Assembly: GCF_004795835.1 (NCBI RefSeq)
Contig: NZ_CP039249.1
Coordinates: forward strand, 1,484,501 to 1,548,500
Reading direction: 5' to 3'
Length of the DNA: 64,000 bases
Source of the DNA: Sphingomonas sp. PAMC26645
Lineage (GTDB): Bacteria > Pseudomonadota > Alphaproteobacteria > Sphingomonadales > Sphingomonadaceae
This document shows positions 17,332 to 25,859 of this stretch, piece by piece. Each line of letters begins with the position of its first letter. The first letter of the stretch is position 1. The translations under genes and the position numbers were made by a program. The notes under the pieces were generated by a model. It searched no databases. It was not told the DNA's origin and saw only the letters and a program-made list of their open reading frames with translations.

Positions 17332-17997
17332 TCACGACCCATCCGCCGTCAGCCGATACCCGCGGCCCCGCACCGTCTCGATCATCTGCGCACCGATCTT
17401 TCGCCGCAGCCGGCCGATAATAACCTCGATCGAGTTCGAGTCGACATCCGCATCGCCCTCGTAAACGCGCTCGATCAGGTCGGCGCGCTCGATGACGACT
17501 TCGCGGCGGAGCATCAGGGCGGAGAGTACGCGCCATTCGAACGCGGTGAGTTTCAGCGGCAAGCCGTTCAACTCGAACGTACCGAGTTGCGCGTCGAACG
17601 TCAGCGGCCCGCACGTGACTCGCGCCGCCGCATGGCCGGCCGCGCGGCGAACCAGCGCGCGCAGCCGCATCACGACCTCCTCGACACGGAACGGCTTCAC
17701 GACATAATCGTCGGCTCCGGCTTTGAACCCCTCGACCTTTTCCGACCACCCGTCGCGCGCGGTGAGGATCAGGACGGGCAGGTCGCGTCCCGCCGCGCGC
17801 CAGTCGCGCAAGACCGATAGTCCATCGCGCTTGGGCAGGCCAAGGTCGAGCACCGCCGCGTCGTACAGTTCGGTTGCACCCAGATGGCCGCCATCCTCGC
17901 CGTTGGTCGCGACGTCGACCGCGAAATGCTCCGCGCGCAACGCTCGCGCCAGCCCGTCGGCGATCGCCGCATCGTCCTCGACCAATAATACCCGCAT
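17332..17997 (-). CDS. OmpR/PhoP-type response regulator
   Basis: A 221-residue regulator. The receiver domain has acidic residues in VEDDAA, the phosphoacceptor Asp51 in VLDLGLPKRDG, Thr/Ser in LTARD and Lys101 in YVVKPF. A winged-helix DNA-binding domain follows from about residue 125 (LTAFEWRVLSALM, SNSIEVIIGRLRRKI, VRGRGYRL). Transcribed ahead of the histidine kinase gene, with which it forms a pair. It is divergent from the OB-fold protein gene at 18108, a likely target (inference). Confidence 0.95.
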   Translation of the reverse strand: MRVLLVEDDAAIADGLARALRAEHFAVDVATNGEDGGHLGATELYDAAVLDLGLPKRDGLSVLRDWRAAGRDLPVLILTARDGWSEKVEGFKAGADDYVVKPFRVEEVVMRLRALVRRAAGHAAARVTCGPLTFDAQLGTFELNGLPLKLTAFEWRVLSALMLRREVVIERADLIERVYEGDADVDSNSIEVIIGRLRRKIGAQMIETVRGRGYRLTADGS

Positions 17998-18107
17998 GCG
18001 TGTGTCCCTATGTCGATGACCACAACGGAAACTGAACGGCTTGGTTCAGCGGGCGTCGGCAGCGTGCGCTTAGACGGTGATTCGTCAACCAATGAGAGGA
18101 ACGACGA

Positions 18108-18746
18108 ATGACCGAACATTCCCATATCGAGCCGAACAAGCGCTTCAATCTCCGCCGCAACCGCTTGGCACTCGCTGCGGCCGGTTTGCTGGTGGTCGGT
18201 GGTGCAGCCGGTGCCGTCACCGTCGCCGCGACCCGTCCGAGCGTGACGATGGCGCCCGTCACGCCAACCGCGATCCGTTCGCTCCAGTCCGACGGCATCG
18301 TCACGATCCGCGGCACCGTCGCGGAGACCTACGGCAACAAGTTCGTGATGGCCGACCGCACCGGTCGCGCGCTGGTCGATCTCGGTCGGGAAGGCGATGG
18401 CAGCAACCTAGTCGCGGCCGGTCAGCCCGTGACGATCCAGGGCCGGTTCGAGGATGGCTTCGTCCACGCCTCGTTCTTGGTCGCGCCCGGTGGCAAGGTG
18501 ACGGCGCTCGGCCCGGTCGGAGGCCCGCCGCGTGGTCCGCATGGTCCTGGTGGCCCCGGCCGCGACGGTCCGGGTCGCGACGGCCCTGGTGGACCGGGCG
18601 GTCCGAATGCTCCCGGCGGTCCGGGTGCTCCTCCGCCGCCGCCGGCGGGTATGGCACCCCCGCCGCCGCCAATGGCTAACGGTGCAGTCGCTCCCGCACC
18701 TGTTGCTCCTCCGATCGGGGTTCCGACGACCGCGCCGGCCCGCTAG
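18108..18746 (+). CDS. Exported OB-fold (YgiW/YdeI-like) protein with Pro/Gly-rich tail
   Basis: A 212-residue protein: a positively charged N terminus, a membrane or signal helix (about residues 19-41), a domain at about 55-125 with the BOF/OB-fold pattern (VTIRGTVAETYGNKFVMAD, VTIQGRFEDGFVHASFLV), then a tail of about 85 residues made of Gly-Pro-Gly and Pro-rich repeats. It is divergent from the two-component system, which suggests it is part of that regulon; YgiW-type proteins in enterics are stress-related exported proteins under two-component control. Substrate or ligand is unknown. Confidence 0.7.
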   Translation: MTEHSHIEPNKRFNLRRNRLALAAAGLLVVGGAAGAVTVAATRPSVTMAPVTPTAIRSLQSDGIVTIRGTVAETYGNKFVMADRTGRALVDLGREGDGSNLVAAGQPVTIQGRFEDGFVHASFLVAPGGKVTALGPVGGPPRGPHGPGGPGRDGPGRDGPGGPGGPNAPGGPGAPPPPPAGMAPPPPPMANGAVAPAPVAPPIGVPTTAPAR

Positions 18747-18794
18747 GGTACGCCGGCGACCTGATGCCGTCCGCCTGACGATCACAATACTAGT

Positions 18795-18821
18795 GCGGAG
18801 CCGGTATCATGCCGGCTCCGC
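18795..18821. terminator. Hairpin between convergent genes
   Basis: GCGGAGCCGG / CCGGCTCCGC, a perfect 10-bp stem with loop TATCATG, sits between the convergent OB-fold gene and the small membrane-protein gene. The following T tract is weak on either strand (GTTAT on the plus side), so efficiency is uncertain. Confidence 0.55.
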
Positions 18822-18822
18822 G

Positions 18823-19044
18823 TTATCGCCGTATCGGTGCGGTCCGGAGTTGTTGGCGGCGCTGTGCGGGTTCGGGCGGGCGGACCCAGTAGCGGCCGGT
18901 CACGACCAGCGGCAGCGCGAGCAGCAGGCCTGCGCCGACATCCCAGACGCCGTCACCGATCAACCCCGCGCCGAGCCCCGCGACGGTCGACACGCCAAGC
19001 AGGATTGGCAACGCGAAGATCTGGCCGTTGGTTTTGTGAGTCAT
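18823..19044 (-). CDS. Small membrane protein coupled to the PepSY gene
   Basis: A 73-residue protein with two predicted hydrophobic helices (about residues 9-27 and 32-50) and a basic Pro/Arg/Gln-rich C terminus. The ATG overlaps the TGA of the upstream PepSY gene (ATGA at 19041-19044), so the two are translationally coupled. I do not recognise a family; its position suggests a small partner of the PepSY membrane protein. Confidence 0.75.
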   Translation of the reverse strand: MTHKTNGQIFALPILLGVSTVAGLGAGLIGDGVWDVGAGLLLALPLVVTGRYWVRPPEPAQRRQQLRTAPIRR

Positions 19045-20174
19045 GCGATTTCTCCCGCCATCACGACTTCGCGGACGCGCTGGTCGCTCGGACCGCCGCG
19101 ACGACGCAGCCAAAGATACAGCCCGCTGCCGAGCACGATGATCGTTAAAATGTCGAAGAGCGCCCAGACGATCTTCATCGCGAGGCCGCCGTAATTCCCG
19201 AAATGCAGCGGCTGTGCGAGCAGCATCGCCTGCATGTACCACGGCATCGGCACGACCGCGTCGAGCCGTCCGGTCGCGGCATCGACGAAGCCGGGCAGCA
19301 ACATCTTAGACGTCAGCGGCGTCGCGCCCTTTAGGAAGACGGCGTAGTGATGGTGGCTGCTGAAGACGACGCCAGGAAAGGCGATGAACTGCGGCTTCAT
19401 GTCGGGCGCCTTGCGCAGCACGGCGTCGAGCGCGGCCTGTACCGAGGCGCGCTGGGCCGGCAGTGGCGTGCGCGCTTCGCTGGCGATGATCTCGGCGAGG
19501 CCGTTCGCTTTCCAGATGCCGGTGATCGGCACGACGAACGTGTTGATCGTGCCCGTCACGCCGACGACGCTCGCCCAGGCGAGCGTGACGATGCCGAGCA
19601 GGTTGTGGCGATCGAGCCAGCCGAGACGCTTGCTGCGTCCGCGACGTAATGTGCCGAAGTCGAGCTTGGCCATGAACGGTGCGTAGAGCACCACGCCGGA
19701 GACGATCGCCGCGAAGAAGAGCAGGCCCATCACGCCGAGGAAGATCTCCGCCCAGAAGCCGAGGAACATGTCGGTATGCAGCTTCAGGATGAACGCCATT
19801 ACGCCGGGGACATAGGGCGGCATCTTCGTGCCCGTGCGCGCTTCGAAGGCGAGGAAGTGCATCGCTGCGGGGGCGGCATCGGGCGTTGGGCCGGTCGTGA
19901 CGTAGACGATCGGGCGTTCGTCGTCGAAGCTGATGTAGAGAGGAATTTCGCCGGGGGCGGCCTTTGCAGCGCGGCCGAGAATGGCATCGAGCGACAGCGA
20001 CGGCGTGCTTGCCGGCAGCGTTGCCATGGGCGCGGGCGGGTCGAGCCAGCCGTCGATCTCCTCGTCGAAGATCAGCGGCAGGCCGGTCACGCACAGCATC
20101 AGCAGGAATGCAGTGCAGATCAGGCTCGTCCATTTGTGGACGAGATACCAGGTCTTGATCGTACCGCGAGTCAT
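19041..20174 (-). CDS. PepSY-associated transmembrane protein
   Basis: A 377-residue inner-membrane protein of the PepSY_TM family. It starts with a TM helix preceded by KTWYLVHKWTSLICT, carries periplasmic PepSY-like segments (about 50-110 and 225-300) and further helices near 145-165, 190-215, and 330-355. HKW, LKLHTDMFLG and QPLHFGNYGG hold His residues typical of this family, which often binds haem or acts as ferric-siderophore reductase near TonB receptors. No receptor gene is adjacent here, so an iron role is inference. Confidence 0.87.
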   Translation of the reverse strand: MTRGTIKTWYLVHKWTSLICTAFLLMLCVTGLPLIFDEEIDGWLDPPAPMATLPASTPSLSLDAILGRAAKAAPGEIPLYISFDDERPIVYVTTGPTPDAAPAAMHFLAFEARTGTKMPPYVPGVMAFILKLHTDMFLGFWAEIFLGVMGLLFFAAIVSGVVLYAPFMAKLDFGTLRRGRSKRLGWLDRHNLLGIVTLAWASVVGVTGTINTFVVPITGIWKANGLAEIIASEARTPLPAQRASVQAALDAVLRKAPDMKPQFIAFPGVVFSSHHHYAVFLKGATPLTSKMLLPGFVDAATGRLDAVVPMPWYMQAMLLAQPLHFGNYGGLAMKIVWALFDILTIIVLGSGLYLWLRRRGGPSDQRVREVVMAGEIA

Positions 20175-20288
20175 GCGCGGGGAGTGGTCTTGACGAGGGG
20201 TATGATCTGCCGGGCGGTCACCAGCGCACAGGTACAGATTTGATAACGATGTGCAATAGCGGCGTTGGGGCTAGGGGCTTACCAGCTG

Positions 20289-20413
20289 ATCCTCCCCCGC
20301 CAGGGGGAGGTGGCTGGCGATTGCCAGACGGAGGGGGAGGTTAGGGTTACAGTGGTTGCGCGTTCCTCCCCCTCCGTCACCTTCGGTGCCACCTCCCCCT
20401 GGCGGGGGAGGAT
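20289..20413. repeat. Intergenic palindrome, family C copy 1
   Basis: ATCCTCCCCCGCCAGGGGGA arms, then GGTGGCTGGCG and CAGACGGAGGGGGAGG on the left and the complement CCTCCCCCTCCGTC and CCACCTCCCCC on the right. It is the best represented family (five copies). It lies in the 245-base spacer between the SDR and PepSY genes, both on the minus strand. Confidence 0.92.
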
Positions 20414-20419
20414 TAAAGG

Positions 20420-21313
20420 TTAAGCCACCCCTGCGCCGCCGGTGACGCCGTAGACTTCACCCGTGATGTAGCTGCCCTCCTGCGAGGCGAGCAGCACGTA
20501 CACCGGGGCGATCTCCACCGGCTGGCCGGGACGGCCGAAATGGCTCTTCGATCCGAACGTCTCGAGCGTTTCCTGAGGCTGGCCACCGCTGGGCTGAAGC
20601 ACCGTCCAGAACGGGCCCGGCGCGACGACGTTGGCGCGGATGCCCTTCTCGATCAGCTGCTTGGCGAGACCCTTGGTGTACGCGACGATCGCCGCCTTGG
20701 TGGTCGCATAGTCGAGCAGATTGTCCGACGGATCATAGCCCTGCACCGACGCCGTCGTGACCACTGCCGCACCGACGGGAAGATGCGGGACGGCCGCCTG
20801 CACGAACCAGTGCAAAGCATAGACGTTGGTCTTCATCGTCTGGTCAAAATCGTCGGTCGAGATGTCGGCGACGGTCGGCCGCGTCTGCTGGCGCCCGGCG
20901 TTGACGACCAGCACGTCGAGGCCGCCGAACGCATCCACCGTCTGCTGCACGGCCGTACGACAGAACGACTCGTCCTTCACGTCGCCCGGCAGCGCGAGGG
21001 CCTTGCGGCCCTCCGCCTCGATCAGTGCGACGACTTCCTTCGCATCGGCCTCTTCGGCGGGGAGATAGACGATCGCGACGTCGGCACCTTCGCGGGCATA
21101 GGCGATCGCCGCGGCACGGCCGATACCGCTGTCGCCGCCGGTGATGAGCGCTTTGCGCCCCGCGAGCTTGCCCGAACCCTTGTAGCTGGTCTCGCCATGA
21201 TCGGGTTTCGGATCCATCTTCGACGCGATCCCCGGCGCTTCCTGCGGCTGCTGCGGGAAGGGGGGCTGCGGATATTGCGTGCGCGGATCCTGCATCGTGA
21301 GCCGGTCGGCCAT
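20420..21313 (-). CDS. SDR-family oxidoreductase (YghA/Gsp39-like)
   Basis: A 297-residue short-chain dehydrogenase. It has a 50-residue Pro/Gln-rich N-terminal extension (QPPFPQQPQEAPG), then the Rossmann motif TGGDSGIGRA, NAGR, the catalytic Ser in TTASVQGY and the YATTK Tyr/Lys pair. The arrangement with the extension is that of YghA/general stress protein 39, which reduces aldehydes or is induced under stress. Cofactor is probably NADP(H). The start at 21313 (MADRLTMQD) follows a GGAGC box; a longer open frame is not supported. It stands 60 bases from the transporter gene behind it. Confidence 0.9.
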   Translation of the reverse strand: MADRLTMQDPRTQYPQPPFPQQPQEAPGIASKMDPKPDHGETSYKGSGKLAGRKALITGGDSGIGRAAAIAYAREGADVAIVYLPAEEADAKEVVALIEAEGRKALALPGDVKDESFCRTAVQQTVDAFGGLDVLVVNAGRQQTRPTVADISTDDFDQTMKTNVYALHWFVQAAVPHLPVGAAVVTTASVQGYDPSDNLLDYATTKAAIVAYTKGLAKQLIEKGIRANVVAPGPFWTVLQPSGGQPQETLETFGSKSHFGRPGQPVEIAPVYVLLASQEGSYITGEVYGVTGGAGVA

Positions 21314-21372
21314 GGGGTGCTCCTGTGTCGATTGAGCAGGAGCAACCCATGCCGGCGCGGATAGGTTGCGTG

Positions 21373-22992
21373 CTATTTGAGCAGGATCAACGCCTTCGAC
21401 AGCGTCATGTAGATCCCCCAGAGGATCGGCAACCCGACCGCGAGCCATGCGAAGACGACGATCGGCGAGGTGCCGGTTGCCGCCGCCGCCGTACCGCCAG
21501 CGATCGTGTCGACCGTGATCGGCCGGTCATCCGCCGCCATGTGGAACTTCGCTGCGACCGGCCGGACGAACAGGTTCGCGACGAACCCCGCAACCAGCAT
21601 CGCCGCCAGCACAAGGAAAATCGGCGGATAGATATCGCTGCGGGGTACACCCGCCGCGATCGCGCGGTCACGCATGTTGGCGACGAGCAACGGCCCGACC
21701 ACGCCCGCGGTCGACCAGGCGGTCAGCAACCGCCCGTGGATCGCGCCGACATACTTGGTCCCGAACAGGTCGGCGAGATACGCCGGCGCGGTCGCGAAAC
21801 CACCGCCGTACATCGACGCGAGGATGCAGAAGACCAGGATGAACAGGCCCAGGGTGGTGCCCGCCAGTGCCGGTGCCGCGAACCCGTAGAGCACGGCGCC
21901 TGCCGCGAGGATCGTCGCGAACAGCGGCTTGCGGCCGATCCGATCGGACAGCCACGCCCAGAAGAACCGCCCGCCGATGTTGAACAGGCTGATCGCACCA
22001 ACGAACCCTGCGCCGACCGCTGCGGCCGCCTTCTTCTGGTCGTCATCGAACGCGGTGAACAGCACGGTAGGCGCATCGATCAGCCGTCCGCCGAACAGCT
22101 CCTGCAACATCGGCGAGGCGATGCCGATGATCCCGATCGAGGCGGAGACGTTGAAGAACAGCACCAGCCACACCAGCCAGAATTGCGGCGTGCGGTGCGC
22201 GTCCGACAGCGCGACGTTGAAGCGGCTGATCGACGCCTTGGCGCTGGTCGGCGCGGTCCAGCCCGCCGGTGCCCAACCCTCGGCGGGCACGCGGTAACCG
22301 ATCGCGCCGGCCATCATGAACACGAAATAGACGCTCGCTAGTACCAGGAACGTCTGCCACACGCCGACGCCATTGGGACTGGCGAAATGCTTCATGAGCA
22401 AGTCGGCGAGCGGTCCGCCGATCATCGCGCCGCCGCCAAAGCCCATGATCGCCATCCCGGTCGCCATGCCGCGCCGATCGGGAAACCATTTGATCAGCGT
22501 CGAGACAGGCGAGATGTAGCCGAGCCCAAGCCCGATTCCGCCGATGACGCCCGACCCGAGCCAGATCAGCCAGAGCTGATGCGTCGCGATGCCGATCGCG
22601 GCAATGCCCATGCCGCCGCACCAGCAGAACGCCGCGACGACGCCGGCTTTCCGCGGGCCTGCGCGCTCGAGCCAGCCGCCCCAAATCGCGGCGGCGGCGC
22701 CGAGCACGACGAAGAACAGTGTGTACGTCCAGACCAGGTCGCTGACCCGCCAGTCGCAGGTCGTGGTGGTCAGCGCGCCGAGCAGCGAGAGGTTGGGGCA
22801 GGCAACCGGATCGGTGATCCCGATCGCGCGCGACAGCGGCAACCAGAACACGCTGAACCCGTACGCCATGCCGATGCACAGGTGGATAGCGAGCGCGCAG
22901 GGGGGCACGAGCCAGCGGTTGAAGCCTGGCGCGGCGACGGTTCGCGCCCTGCTCAAGAACCCGGTGGCCCCTGTGTCGATCGTGTTCGTCAT
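21373..22992 (-). CDS. OFA-type MFS transporter
   Basis: A 539-residue protein with about 12 membrane helices and a large cytoplasmic centre. The N terminus ALAIHLCIGMAYGFSVFWLP and GLGLGYISPVSTLIKWFPDRRGMATG are characteristic of the oxalate/formate antiporter (OFA) subfamily. These move small mono- or dicarboxylates. It lies 42 bases downstream of an FAH-family hydrolase gene on the same strand, so uptake of a carboxylate that this hydrolase or its pathway handles is a reasonable guess. Confidence 0.88.
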   Translation of the reverse strand: MTNTIDTGATGFLSRARTVAAPGFNRWLVPPCALAIHLCIGMAYGFSVFWLPLSRAIGITDPVACPNLSLLGALTTTTCDWRVSDLVWTYTLFFVVLGAAAAIWGGWLERAGPRKAGVVAAFCWCGGMGIAAIGIATHQLWLIWLGSGVIGGIGLGLGYISPVSTLIKWFPDRRGMATGMAIMGFGGGAMIGGPLADLLMKHFASPNGVGVWQTFLVLASVYFVFMMAGAIGYRVPAEGWAPAGWTAPTSAKASISRFNVALSDAHRTPQFWLVWLVLFFNVSASIGIIGIASPMLQELFGGRLIDAPTVLFTAFDDDQKKAAAAVGAGFVGAISLFNIGGRFFWAWLSDRIGRKPLFATILAAGAVLYGFAAPALAGTTLGLFILVFCILASMYGGGFATAPAYLADLFGTKYVGAIHGRLLTAWSTAGVVGPLLVANMRDRAIAAGVPRSDIYPPIFLVLAAMLVAGFVANLFVRPVAAKFHMAADDRPITVDTIAGGTAAAATGTSPIVVFAWLAVGLPILWGIYMTLSKALILLK

Positions 22993-23034
22993 CCAACCCC
23001 CGCTTATTATCGGTATTGGCGGCAGCGTGGACGA

Positions 23035-23709
23035 TCAGTCGGCGAATGTCACCATAAGCGTTTCGAAACCGTCGATCGTGGCGTGCACGGTCTGTCCGCG
23101 TCGGATCGGGCCGACGCCGGCGGGGGTGCCGGTGAAGATCAAATCGCCAGGGGCCAGCTCGACGGAGGTCGACAGCGTCGCGATGATCTCGGGCACGCTC
23201 CAGATCATCATCGAGAGGTCGCCGGACTGGCGTGTCTCGCCGTCGATTGCGAGCGCGATGCTGCCCTTGGTGGCGGGCACGCCCGGCGTGAGCGCGCCAA
23301 CGGGGGCGGAGCGATCGAAGCCCTTCGCCATGTCCCACGGCCGGCCGGCCTTCTTCGCCGCCGCCTGGAGATCGCGCCGCGTGAGATCGATGCCGACGCC
23401 CGCACCGAAGATCACCGCAGCGGCATCCTCGACCGCGATATCCTTGCCGCCCTTAACGAGCGCGATCACCAACTCGACTTCGTGGTGCAGGTCTTCGGTC
23501 TGTGGCGGAAAGGGGATCGCTCTGCCGTTGGCGACGACCGCGTCGGCAGGCTTGGAGAAGAAGAACGGCTCCTGCCGGTCGGGGTCGGAGCCCATTTCGC
23601 GCGCATGATCGGCATAGTTCTGGCCGACGCAGAAGATCCGGCGGACGGGGAAGCGGTCGGACGTACCGGCGATGGCGACGGTCGGCGCGGTGATCGTGGG
23701 AATCTGCAT
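23035..23709 (-). CDS. FAH-family hydrolase (fumarylpyruvate hydrolase-like)
   Basis: A 224-residue single FAH domain. RIFCVGQNYADHAREMG is the family start, EPFFFSKPADAVV and LHHEVELVIAL hold metal-ligand acidic residues (E-x-E), and GVGIDLTRRDLQ with DLIFTGTPAGVGP completes the active site. The pattern fits NagK-type fumarylpyruvate or acylpyruvate hydrolases of aromatic acid (gentisate) degradation. No ring-cleavage gene is adjacent, so the substrate is uncertain. The ATG at 23709 has AAGGAG six bases upstream; an N-terminal extension of 16 residues is unlikely. Confidence 0.88.
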   Translation of the reverse strand: MQIPTITAPTVAIAGTSDRFPVRRIFCVGQNYADHAREMGSDPDRQEPFFFSKPADAVVANGRAIPFPPQTEDLHHEVELVIALVKGGKDIAVEDAAAVIFGAGVGIDLTRRDLQAAAKKAGRPWDMAKGFDRSAPVGALTPGVPATKGSIALAIDGETRQSGDLSMMIWSVPEIIATLSTSVELAPGDLIFTGTPAGVGPIRRGQTVHATIDGFETLMVTFAD

Positions 23710-23832
23710 GATGGCTCCTTCGCGCGCTCTCATCGACCGCGGACGCATGCTTTGCAACGGCCGCTCGCGGCAACGAACCGGAACGTCTGCCGACTCAACG
23801 GGTTACGGCTAGGCACTAACCGGAGATACCCA

Positions 23833-24927
23833 ATGCCCAGCAACCAGCCCGTCCGTTTCGACCCGTCCGTCGAAACGATCGCTCCCGACGAGCAGGAGAC
23901 TCTGCAAGGCATGAAGGACTCGTTCCAGGAGATCCTGGAGACGACGTCGCAGGACTATGGCCATGCCGTCCGCTCGGTCCATGCCAAGGCGCATGGTATC
24001 GCGCGCGGCACCTTCACGATTGCCGACAACCTTCCGCACGAACTCGCACAGGGGATCTTCGCGACGCCCGGCCGCCACGAGGCGATCATCCGCATCTCGA
24101 CCAACGCCGGCGATATCCTCGACGACAGCATCAGCCTGCCGCGTGGTCTCGCGCTGAAGATCCTCGATGTCGACGGTGCGCGCTTGCCAGGCTCGGAAGG
24201 CGACACGACGCAGGACTTCATCATGGTCAATGGTCCGGCCTTCTCGGCGTCCGACCCAAAGGCCTTCGCCAAGAACCTGAAGCTGCTCGCGAAGACCACC
24301 GACCGCTTCGAAGGTGTGAAAAAGGCGATGTCCGCCACCTTCCGCGTCGTCGAGTCCGCGCTCGAGGCGGTCGGCGGCCAGTCGGCGACGCTGACCACGC
24401 TCGGCGGTGCCAAGCCCGTCCACCCGCTCGGCGAGACCTATTATTCGCAGACGCCGTTCCGCTTCGGCGATTACATCGCGAAGGTGGCGCTATTCCCGGT
24501 ATCGCCCGAACTGACGCGACTGACCGGCGATCTGGTCGACATTACCGCACGCCCGGATGCTTTGCGCGAAGTCGTTCGCGAGGAGCTGGTCGAGCATGGC
24601 GGCAAATGGGAGTTCCGCGTACAGCTGAACACCGATGTCGAAAAGATGCCGATTGAGGACGCTTCGGTGGTCTGGGACGAGGTGGAGAGCCCGTTCGTGA
24701 CGGTCGCGACGCTCGAAGTGCCGGCGCAGCTGTCTTGGGAGCAGGGTGTCACCGATCATACCGACGACGCGCTGTCGTACAGCATCTGGCACGGCATCAC
24801 CGCGCATCAGCCACTCGGCGGGGTGAACCGCACGCGCAAGGATACGTACAAGCAGTCGGCGGACTTCCGCGGCAAGTTCAACGGTTGCCCGATGCACGAA
24901 CCCGCCAAGCTGTCCGAACTCGCCTGA
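23833..24927 (+). CDS. Catalase-superfamily haem protein (y4iL-like)
   Basis: A 364-residue member of the catalase-related clade that is shorter than true catalases. HAVRSVHAKAHGIARG gives the probable distal His50, QDFIMVNGPAF corresponds to the catalase Asn segment, and QPLGGVNRTRKDTYKQSADFR is the haem-proximal Arg/Tyr region. Such proteins bind haem and may act as peroxidase or oxygenase; catalase activity is not assured. The 5-base-different ATG at 23833 begins MPSNQPVRFD. The phosphoesterase gene follows after one base, suggesting one transcript. It is divergent from the FAH hydrolase. Confidence 0.85.
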   Translation: MPSNQPVRFDPSVETIAPDEQETLQGMKDSFQEILETTSQDYGHAVRSVHAKAHGIARGTFTIADNLPHELAQGIFATPGRHEAIIRISTNAGDILDDSISLPRGLALKILDVDGARLPGSEGDTTQDFIMVNGPAFSASDPKAFAKNLKLLAKTTDRFEGVKKAMSATFRVVESALEAVGGQSATLTTLGGAKPVHPLGETYYSQTPFRFGDYIAKVALFPVSPELTRLTGDLVDITARPDALREVVREELVEHGGKWEFRVQLNTDVEKMPIEDASVVWDEVESPFVTVATLEVPAQLSWEQGVTDHTDDALSYSIWHGITAHQPLGGVNRTRKDTYKQSADFRGKFNGCPMHEPAKLSELA

Positions 24928-24928
24928 C

Positions 24929-25711
24929 ATGATGATGGGGGGCGCCGGATTGAAGCTGTTCCACGTCAGCGACGTGCATTTCGGCGCGGAGGACCCGGCG
25001 GCGATCGCCTGGTTCTCCGAACGCGTTGCCGAGGAGAAGCCGGACGCGGTCATCATGACCGGCGACCTGACGATGCGCGCGACGAAGGACGAGTTCCAGC
25101 AGGGGGGCGACTGGTTGCGCTCGTTGGGCGTGCCAGTGACGCTGGAAGTCGGCAATCACGACATCCCCTATTACTGGGATCCGTTCCGCCGGCTGTTCGC
25201 GCCTTACCAGCGTTATGCGGCGGTCGAGCAGATGATCGAAAAGCCGTTGGAGCTTCCGGGCGTCACCGTCGTGCCGTTGAAGACGACGGCGCGGGCGCAA
25301 TGGCGATGGAACTGGTCTAAGGGGCGCGTGAGTTCCGGCTCGCTCAAGCGCGCGCTGGCGATGATTGCGAATGCGCCGAAGGGTAACCTTATCCTCATTG
25401 GTGCGCATCACCCTCTGATCGAGGGGGGGACGACGGGGACGGCCAAGACGCGGAATGGCAACGAGGCGCTGACGGCGTTGGCCGAGGCTGGCGCGCATGC
25501 CGTGTTGTCGGGGCACGTCCACGATCCCTTCGACGTGCCGGTCGAGCGGGCAGGGCGGATCATCCGAATGATCGGTGCGGGCACGCTATCGAAGCGCACG
25601 CGCGGCAGTCCCCCGGCGTTCAACGAAATCCGCGTCGAGGGCGGGCAGTTCGAGACGCTTGCACGGACGTTGTCGCCTGAGGCTAAGCACTCGATCACGA
25701 GTGAGATATGA
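24929..25711 (+). CDS. Calcineurin-like metallophosphoesterase
   Basis: A 260-residue phosphoesterase. All four metal-binding signatures are visible: DVHFG near residues 15-19, GDLT, GNHD and GHVH, with the His pair GAHHP. The order matches cyclic-nucleotide and phospholipid phosphodiesterase relatives (CpdA-like); a substrate cannot be given. The ATG at 24929 lies one base after the catalase-like gene; a second ATG three bases on is also possible. It is the last gene before a convergent repeat-filled spacer. Confidence 0.9.
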   Translation: MMMGGAGLKLFHVSDVHFGAEDPAAIAWFSERVAEEKPDAVIMTGDLTMRATKDEFQQGGDWLRSLGVPVTLEVGNHDIPYYWDPFRRLFAPYQRYAAVEQMIEKPLELPGVTVVPLKTTARAQWRWNWSKGRVSSGSLKRALAMIANAPKGNLILIGAHHPLIEGGTTGTAKTRNGNEALTALAEAGAHAVLSGHVHDPFDVPVERAGRIIRMIGAGTLSKRTRGSPPAFNEIRVEGGQFETLARTLSPEAKHSITSEI

Positions 25712-25722
25712 CTGAGGCTCTT

Positions 25723-25848
25723 ATCCTCCCCCCAAGGGGGAGGTGGCTGGCGCTTGCCAGACGGAGGGGGAGGTAAGCGCCGACCGCTGTTCCGGGTCCT
25801 CCCCCTCCGTCACCTTCTCGGTGCCACCTCCCCCTTGCGGGGGAGGAT
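25723..25848. repeat. Intergenic palindrome, family C copy 2
   Basis: ATCCTCCCCCCAAGGGGGAG arms with the common GGTGGCTGGCG and CAGACGGAGGGGGAGG block and its complement. It occupies the spacer between the convergent phosphoesterase and TonB-like genes. Confidence 0.92.
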
Positions 25849-25859
25849 CAGGAGCTTGC

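Noticed and set aside
20540..21364. Open frame on the plus strand opposite the SDR gene
   Set aside because: Antisense shadow of the SDR gene, which has intact catalytic motifs and ribosome site.
22387..23832. Long N-terminal extension of the catalase-like frame
   Set aside because: The 482-codon extension runs antisense through the OFA transporter and FAH genes; the true start is ATG 23833.
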